DNA of 64,000 nt. Source: Proteobacteria bacterium UBA2383. GTDB lineage: Bacteria; Pseudomonadota; Gammaproteobacteria; Competibacterales; Competibacteraceae. The number at the start of each line of letters is the position of its first letter. Within the stretch, counting starts at the first letter, position 1. The DNA lies in NCBI GenBank assembly GCA_002343485.1, contig DDST01000138.1:48821-112820 (forward strand), given 5' to 3'. The translations under genes were made by a program, and so were the position numbers. The notes under the pieces were generated by a model. The model ran no database searches. It worked only from the letters and a program-made list of their open reading frames with translations, and had not been told where the DNA came from. This document shows, in pieces, positions 59,452 to 64,000 of this stretch.

Positions 59452-60978
59452 ATGTCCTCTTATCACTCTAATCGGATTAGCAAGCTGGCGACGGGGATTG
59501 CCGGTTTCGATGCGATCGCTAAAGGCGGACTACCCGAGGGGCGTACCACTCTGATTGCCGGTTCGGCCGGCAGCGCCAAGACCGTGTTCGCTGTCCAGTT
59601 TCTTGCTGAAGGCATCCGTCAGTTTGACCAGCACGGCGTATTTGTCACTTTCGAGGAAGCGCCCGCCGATATCCGCCGCAATATGGCGTCCCTGGGCTGG
59701 GATATCGCTGCTTGGGAAGCTGCAGGATGTTGGGCCTTTGTCGATGCTTCGCCGCTACCTGGTGAGGCCGAGGTCATCGCCGGTGCCTACGATCTTGGTG
59801 CGCTGCTGGCCCGTATCGAGGTTGCGGTTAACCGGGTCGGCGCGCGGCGATTGGCCATGGATTCACTGGGGTCCTTGTTCAGTCATTTTGAGAATCATGC
59901 ACTAATCCGCAACGAGCTGTTCCGCATCTCAGCCGCGCTGAAACTGATGAACATCACCGCGATCATGACCGCCGAGCGTACCCAGGAGTACGGTGACATC
60001 AGCCGCTACGGTGTGGAAGAGTTTGTGGTCGATAATGTCATGATCCTGCGCAATGTGCTGGATGGGGAGAAGCGGCGGCGGACCGTGGAGCTGCTCAAAT
60101 TCCGCGGCACCGAACACCAGAAGGGTGAATATCCGCTGACGGTACTCCCCGGTCAGGGTATCGTGGTCATCCCGCTGTCAGCCATCGAACTCAAGCAACG
60201 CTCGTCGAACACCCGCCTCACGTCCGGCAGCCGCGAATTAGACGCCATGTGTGGCGGCGGATTCTTCCGTGATTCGATTATTCTGGTGTCCGGGGCCACC
60301 GGTTGCGGCAAAACACTCATCACCACCGAGTTTGCCGCCAGCGGTGCGTCCGGAGACGAGCGATGCCTATTTTTGGCTTTCGAGGAGAGCCGGGATCAGT
60401 TGACGCGGAATGCGACTGGCTGGGGCAAAAACTTTGAAGATTTGGAATCCCGGGGCTTGCTCAGGGTCATCGCAACTTATCCGGAAACAATGGGACTGGA
60501 AGACCATCTGATCGCCATCAAGATGGCCATTGACGAATTCCAGCCTAATCGCGTGGCGGTGGACAGCCTGTCCGCCCTAGAACGGGTCTCCACCGTCAAG
60601 GGTTACCGCGAATTCGTCATCGGCTTGACGTCGTTCATCAAGCACCGTGAAATCGCTGGCTTGTTCACCTCCACGACGCCACGGCTGATCGGCGGCGAAT
60701 CGATCACTGAAGCGCATATTTCCACTATCACGGATTCCATTATTCTGCTGCGCTACGTGGAGATGTTTGGGGAGATCACTCGCGGCATCACGGTGCTGAA
60801 GATGCGCGGCTCAGCCCACGATAAGGAGATCCGCGAGTTTTCCATCGACGCCAACGGCATGCACATTGGTAAGGCCTTCCGCAACGTTACCGGTATCCTG
60901 TCGGGTCATCCGCGCCATGTGGAACCTCAGGAAATCGGGCGGTTGAACGCCTTGTTTGTTAATCATAACGAGGCGTGA
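59452..60978 (+). CDS. kaiC: Circadian clock ATPase/kinase KaiC
   Basis: A 508-residue double-RecA ATPase. CI has Walker A GSAGSAKT (residues 37-44, with an unusual Ala before the Lys) and catalytic Glu pair in VFVTFEEAP; CII has Walker A GATGCGKT (281-288) and FLAFEESRDQ. The autophosphorylation site TEAHISTITD keeps Thr419, Ser424 and Thr425, matching S. elongatus Thr426, Ser431 and Thr432. A C-terminal tail (ILSGHPRHVEPQEIGRLNAL) like the KaiA-binding tail is present. The ATG at 59452 has AAGGAG 9 nt upstream. Last gene of the operon. Confidence 0.97.
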   Translation: MSSYHSNRISKLATGIAGFDAIAKGGLPEGRTTLIAGSAGSAKTVFAVQFLAEGIRQFDQHGVFVTFEEAPADIRRNMASLGWDIAAWEAAGCWAFVDASPLPGEAEVIAGAYDLGALLARIEVAVNRVGARRLAMDSLGSLFSHFENHALIRNELFRISAALKLMNITAIMTAERTQEYGDISRYGVEEFVVDNVMILRNVLDGEKRRRTVELLKFRGTEHQKGEYPLTVLPGQGIVVIPLSAIELKQRSSNTRLTSGSRELDAMCGGGFFRDSIILVSGATGCGKTLITTEFAASGASGDERCLFLAFEESRDQLTRNATGWGKNFEDLESRGLLRVIATYPETMGLEDHLIAIKMAIDEFQPNRVAVDSLSALERVSTVKGYREFVIGLTSFIKHREIAGLFTSTTPRLIGGESITEAHISTITDSIILLRYVEMFGEITRGITVLKMRGSAHDKEIREFSIDANGMHIGKAFRNVTGILSGHPRHVEPQEIGRLNALFVNHNEA

Positions 60979-61009
60979 AAGTTCGCTATCCTGCTCCAGG
61001 ATTCCCCTT

Positions 61010-61522
61010 TCAATTCACTTGTAGCAAGGCTAGCAACCCCTCCAGCAATTGCATCGGAGCCGGCGGGCAACCAGGAATATGCAAATCAACTGGAATTACC
61101 TCGGCCACTCCACCCGCACAAGCATAGCTCTTGGCGAACACGCCGCCATCTCGCCCGCAATCGCCGATTGCCACCACCCATTTAGGATCGGGTGCCGCCG
61201 CGTAGGTGCGCTCCAGCGCCTCGCGCATATTCGTGGTCACCGGGCCGGTGACCAGCAATACATCCGCATGGCGCGGCGAAGCGACGAAATGAAAACCGAA
61301 GCGTTCCAGATCATAAAAGGCGTTATTCAGCGCATGAATTTCCAGTTCGCAACCGTTGCAGGAACCTGCATCCACCTCACGGATCGCTAGACTGCGCCCT
61401 AGCCGCTGCCGGGCTGCCTGATCGACCTTCGCGCCTAATTCAGCCAGCGCTTGTCCGGATGGGGCCGGGGCCGGGATGGTGAGTGGCAGCCGCCAGAGAT
61501 TTTGCAACAATAATTTGCGCAT
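61010..61522 (-). CDS. HyfI/NuoB-like Fe-S subunit of hydrogenase-4/Ehr-type complex
   Basis: A 170-residue 4Fe-4S subunit. The cluster Cys are in DAGSCNGCELEIHALNNAF, VAIGDCGRDGG and HIPGCPPAPMQLLEGLLALL, as in NuoB and HyfI. It passes electrons inside a membrane-bound complex. It follows the large subunit by 11 bp and is convergent with kaiC. Confidence 0.93.
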   Translation of the reverse strand: MRKLLLQNLWRLPLTIPAPAPSGQALAELGAKVDQAARQRLGRSLAIREVDAGSCNGCELEIHALNNAFYDLERFGFHFVASPRHADVLLVTGPVTTNMREALERTYAAAPDPKWVVAIGDCGRDGGVFAKSYACAGGVAEVIPVDLHIPGCPPAPMQLLEGLLALLQVN

Positions 61523-61533
61523 GGCGGGACCGC

Positions 61534-63054
61534 CTACAAGTCGTGGCCCGAATACGAGCCGTTAAACGATTTATTGCACAGCGGGAAATCCGCTACGATG
61601 TTGCCCTCGATGGCTGCTTCCAGCAGGGGCCACTGAAACCAGGACGGATCGCGGGGATGGCAGCGTGCTACCGTCCCGTCGCTGTTCAATCGCAGCCAGA
61701 CTAGAATATCGCCGCGAAAGCCCTCGATCAGCGCCATACCTTCACACGGCCGGCCAAGCGCGTTCAGCGCCACGCCCACCGGCCCGGATGGCAGCTTCTG
61801 CAAAATCTGTTCGATCAACGCCAGGCTTTGCTCCACCTCGCAGATGCGCAGCCACACGCGACCGTTGACGTCACTATCAGTCCGCAGGGGCACCTCGAAT
61901 TTCAATTCATCGTAAGGCGGATAACCCAGTGCACGGCGTGCGTCAAAAGCGCGGCCTCCGGCCCGGCCGACATAGCCGCCACAGCCAAATTGGCGGATCA
62001 GCGCCGGTTTGACAAAGCCGGTTTTAACTGTGCGGTCTTGCAGCGAAGCGGTGTTGTCGTACAACGTGACCAGCGGTGGAAATTGGCGGCGGATACCGGT
62101 TACCAAGGATTGCAAAATATCCGGCCCATCTGCGGGCAGATCAGTGGCCACCCCGCCTGGAATGACACTATCCATTAGCAGACGATGGCCGAAACAGGCC
62201 GCACTGGCCCGCAGAATCTGCTCGCGCAGCACGGCGCAATGGGCCAGCATCAAGGCAAAAGCGGCATCGTTGCAAATCGCGCCGATGTCACCGCAATGAT
62301 GGGCCAGCCGCTCCAATTCTGCCATCAGCGCCCGTAGCCAATGGGCACGGGCAGGAATTTCAGTTTCCGTGGCGGCTTCTACCGCACGAGCGAAAGCCAG
62401 CGCGTAAGCAACGGTGCTATCCCCAGATATCCGTCCGGCTAGCTGCGCTGCTTGCTCCAGCGATGCGCCTTTCAGCAGGCCCTCGATGCCTTTATGGACA
62501 TAGCCCAACCGTTGCTCCAGCCGTGCTACGGCTTCGCCGTTGGCGGTAAAGCGGAAATGGCCAGGTTCAATGATCCCGGCGTGAACCGGTCCCACTGGAA
62601 TCTGGTGCAGGCTTTCGCCTTCTACCGGCAAAAATGGGTATGGCGGCACCGGTGAGGCCGGCGCAGTGGCAGCACCCAGCGGATGGCGCACTGGCCAGCG
62701 GCCATGATCCAGCCACGGACGAACATCGGGCGCGCCGACCGGGTGTAAACCCATCAAATCGGCGATCGTGCGTTCCAGACGTTGCGCCGGTGGATGCCGG
62801 CGGCCCACTGAGGGAAAGCATCCATCCGGGCAGGGCAGGCTGGCGACGCTCAGCATCCCGCTTGCCTCCTCACGCACGGCCAAATGCACAACTCCCGTCT
62901 CACCCCATAATCCCAGCAGCGTCCAAACATTACCCGCCAAGCCTTCAATCAGGGTATTCCAGATTTCGGGCGTCACGACGACCCGGGGCCAGGGGCGATG
63001 GTCCGCCACCGGGTGGCCGGCATCGAGAACTGCTTGCAAGGATTGTGTATTCAT
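61534..63054 (-). CDS. Hydrogenase-4/FHL-like large subunit lacking NiFe ligands
   Basis: A 506-residue fusion: an N-terminal NuoC-like part (about 1-145) and a NuoD/HycE-like part. Where NiFe hydrogenases have RxCGxC, this reads GRISGDSTVAYALA (residues 208-220), and the C-terminal DPCxxC is replaced by RDPSWFQWPLL and DFPLCNKSFNGSYSG. So no Ni-binding Cys pair is seen and the subunit is probably not a true hydrogenase. Such proteins occur in energy-converting hydrogenase-related (Ehr) complexes. The ATG at 63054 is chosen because the longer ORF overlaps the preceding gene. Residues 219-246 have a decayed copy at 53424. Confidence 0.9.
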   Translation of the reverse strand: MNTQSLQAVLDAGHPVADHRPWPRVVVTPEIWNTLIEGLAGNVWTLLGLWGETGVVHLAVREEASGMLSVASLPCPDGCFPSVGRRHPPAQRLERTIADLMGLHPVGAPDVRPWLDHGRWPVRHPLGAATAPASPVPPYPFLPVEGESLHQIPVGPVHAGIIEPGHFRFTANGEAVARLEQRLGYVHKGIEGLLKGASLEQAAQLAGRISGDSTVAYALAFARAVEAATETEIPARAHWLRALMAELERLAHHCGDIGAICNDAAFALMLAHCAVLREQILRASAACFGHRLLMDSVIPGGVATDLPADGPDILQSLVTGIRRQFPPLVTLYDNTASLQDRTVKTGFVKPALIRQFGCGGYVGRAGGRAFDARRALGYPPYDELKFEVPLRTDSDVNGRVWLRICEVEQSLALIEQILQKLPSGPVGVALNALGRPCEGMALIEGFRGDILVWLRLNSDGTVARCHPRDPSWFQWPLLEAAIEGNIVADFPLCNKSFNGSYSGHDL

Positions 63055-63065
63055 TGCTCTGTCTC

Positions 63066-64000
63066 TTAGCCTAACAATGCCGCGACACTTTGAAACCAGG
63101 CCACCAGTGGCCCCGGTAACCAGAATCCGGCGGCCAGCACCAATATGAGATGCGTCATCATAGGCAGTGCGGTGACGGGCGCAGGTCCCGGCATATTCGC
63201 GCCCTGCGATTCGCCAAATGCTATGCCATGTAATCGCCATAACAAGGTGCCGAACCCTAGCAGCAACCCGATGACCAGCGGCAGTGCCAGCCACGGTTCG
63301 CGAGCAAACGTAGAACTGACCACCAGAAACTCACTCATGAACACGCCGAATGGCGGCATGCCGGCAATGGCCATCACCCCGGCCACGAATCCCCAGCCCA
63401 GCAGCGGATGGGTCGCGGTCAGTCCGTGAATCGTGGAAATCCGCTGCGTACCCTTGACCTGCGAGATATAACCGACAGCAAAGAAAATCGCTGACTTGGT
63501 GAGACTGTGCATCGTCATATGCAGCAGACCGGCAAAATTGGCCAAGGGCCCGCCCATGCCGAAGGCAAAGGTCATGATGCCCATGTGTTCAATCGACGAG
63601 TAGGCGAACAGCCGTTTGATGTCGCCGCGCCGGTAGAACATGAACCCAGCGAACAGCAATGATAACAGCCCTAATCCGGCCATCAACGGCCCTGGTGCCA
63701 AAGCGGATGGGTTCGCGTTCATCAGTATCTTGAAGCGCAGCACCGCATACAGCGCCACATTCAGCAGCAGGCCCGACAGCACCGCCGAGATCGGCGTCGG
63801 GCCTTCGGCATGGGCATCCGGCAGCCAGGCATGCAACGGAACCAGACCGGCCTTGGTGCCGTAACCGAGCAGCAGGAAGATGAACGCCAGATTCAGCAAC
63901 GCTGGATCAAAGGCGTGCGCGTGCGTCAATAACTGATCCCAGGCCATCGCGGGCAAGCCTTGGCCCATGACCGGTTGCGCCGCTAGATACACCAGGATGG
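63066..64000 (-). CDS. Antiporter-like membrane subunit of the Ehr/hydrogenase-4 complex, 5' end outside window
   Basis: 311 codons of an ORF still open at the window edge. Multi-span membrane protein of the NuoL/NuoM/HyfF family: AGLVPLHAWLPDAHAEGPTP, YRRGDIKRLFAYSSIEHMGI and LTKSAIFFAVGYIS contain the Lys, Glu and His residues of the ion-channel half-path. It most resembles HyfF. It ends 11 bp before the large-subunit gene. Confidence 0.93.
   Translation of the reverse strand, partial: ILVYLAAQPVMGQGLPAMAWDQLLTHAHAFDPALLNLAFIFLLLGYGTKAGLVPLHAWLPDAHAEGPTPISAVLSGLLLNVALYAVLRFKILMNANPSALAPGPLMAGLGLLSLLFAGFMFYRRGDIKRLFAYSSIEHMGIMTFAFGMGGPLANFAGLLHMTMHSLTKSAIFFAVGYISQVKGTQRISTIHGLTATHPLLGWGFVAGVMAIAGMPPFGVFMSEFLVVSSTFAREPWLALPLVIGLLLGFGTLLWRLHGIAFGESQGANMPGPAPVTALPMMTHLILVLAAGFWLPGPLVAWFQSVAALLG

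Noticed and set aside
1..64000. CRISPR array, prophage, integron or toxin-antitoxin cassette
   Set aside because: No regularly spaced repeats, integrase, phage structural genes or attC-like sites were seen anywhere in the window.

Overview
This 64 kb window is a gene-dense, moderately GC-rich bacterial chromosome segment. The gene content (rnhB-dnaE, CbrA-like symporter kinase, Sco/PCu(A)C, cytochrome c5, DUF3501/rubrerythrin cluster, Tsp/Prc, PBP1C) points to a gammaproteobacterium, perhaps a Competibacter/Chromatiales-like lineage. That placement is an inference from gene content; no rRNA gene is present.

Layout. 1-9.1 kb: the 3' end of an N-acetylglutaminylglutamine amidotransferase gene, a CGFS glutaredoxin, an unknown ORF between two terminators, rnhB-dnaE, a small coiled-coil protein, an Atm1-like ABC exporter and cytochrome c5. 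9.4-13.1 kb: tRNA-Arg(CCG), a lipoprotein, a PEP mutase/isocitrate lyase family enzyme, a broken transposase, thyA and a truncated IclR regulator. 13-21 kb (minus strand): a signalling run of a CbrA-like symporter/histidine kinase with its small membrane partner, a membrane PAS/kinase-like/exonuclease fusion, a CheY-like regulator, a DUF6489 protein and mnmG. 21-25 kb: cysH, Sco1/PCu(A)C, dgkA and an isolated gcvPB. 25.4-29.6 kb: an oxidative-stress block (DUF3501, Fe-S oxidoreductase, rubrerythrin, catalase with a 31-codon upstream ORF). 29.7-39 kb: an unrecognised 1163-residue membrane protein and two very large signalling proteins. 39-53.4 kb: sirtuin, pbpC, a diguanylate cyclase, an nfeD/slipin pair, a NYN protein, prc, a DUF815 ATPase, UPF0114, a cyclase-FHA protein, an HD-like hydrolase and nudC.

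53.4-61 kb is the most notable region. A GGDEF/EAL protein with a degenerate receiver precedes a tight run of histidine kinase, Rcp1-like regulator, receiver fused to a KaiA/RsbU-type helical domain, kaiB and kaiC. It looks like a complete Kai-type timing module with its own input and output proteins. A 41-codon ORF just upstream of the cluster is a diverged copy of an internal piece of the hydrogenase-like large-subunit gene 9 kb away.

61-64 kb (minus strand, running off the end) holds a respiratory-complex-I/hydrogenase-4-like cluster: an antiporter-like membrane subunit, a large subunit without visible NiFe ligands, and a small Fe-S subunit. This suggests an energy-converting hydrogenase-related (Ehr) complex rather than a true hydrogenase.
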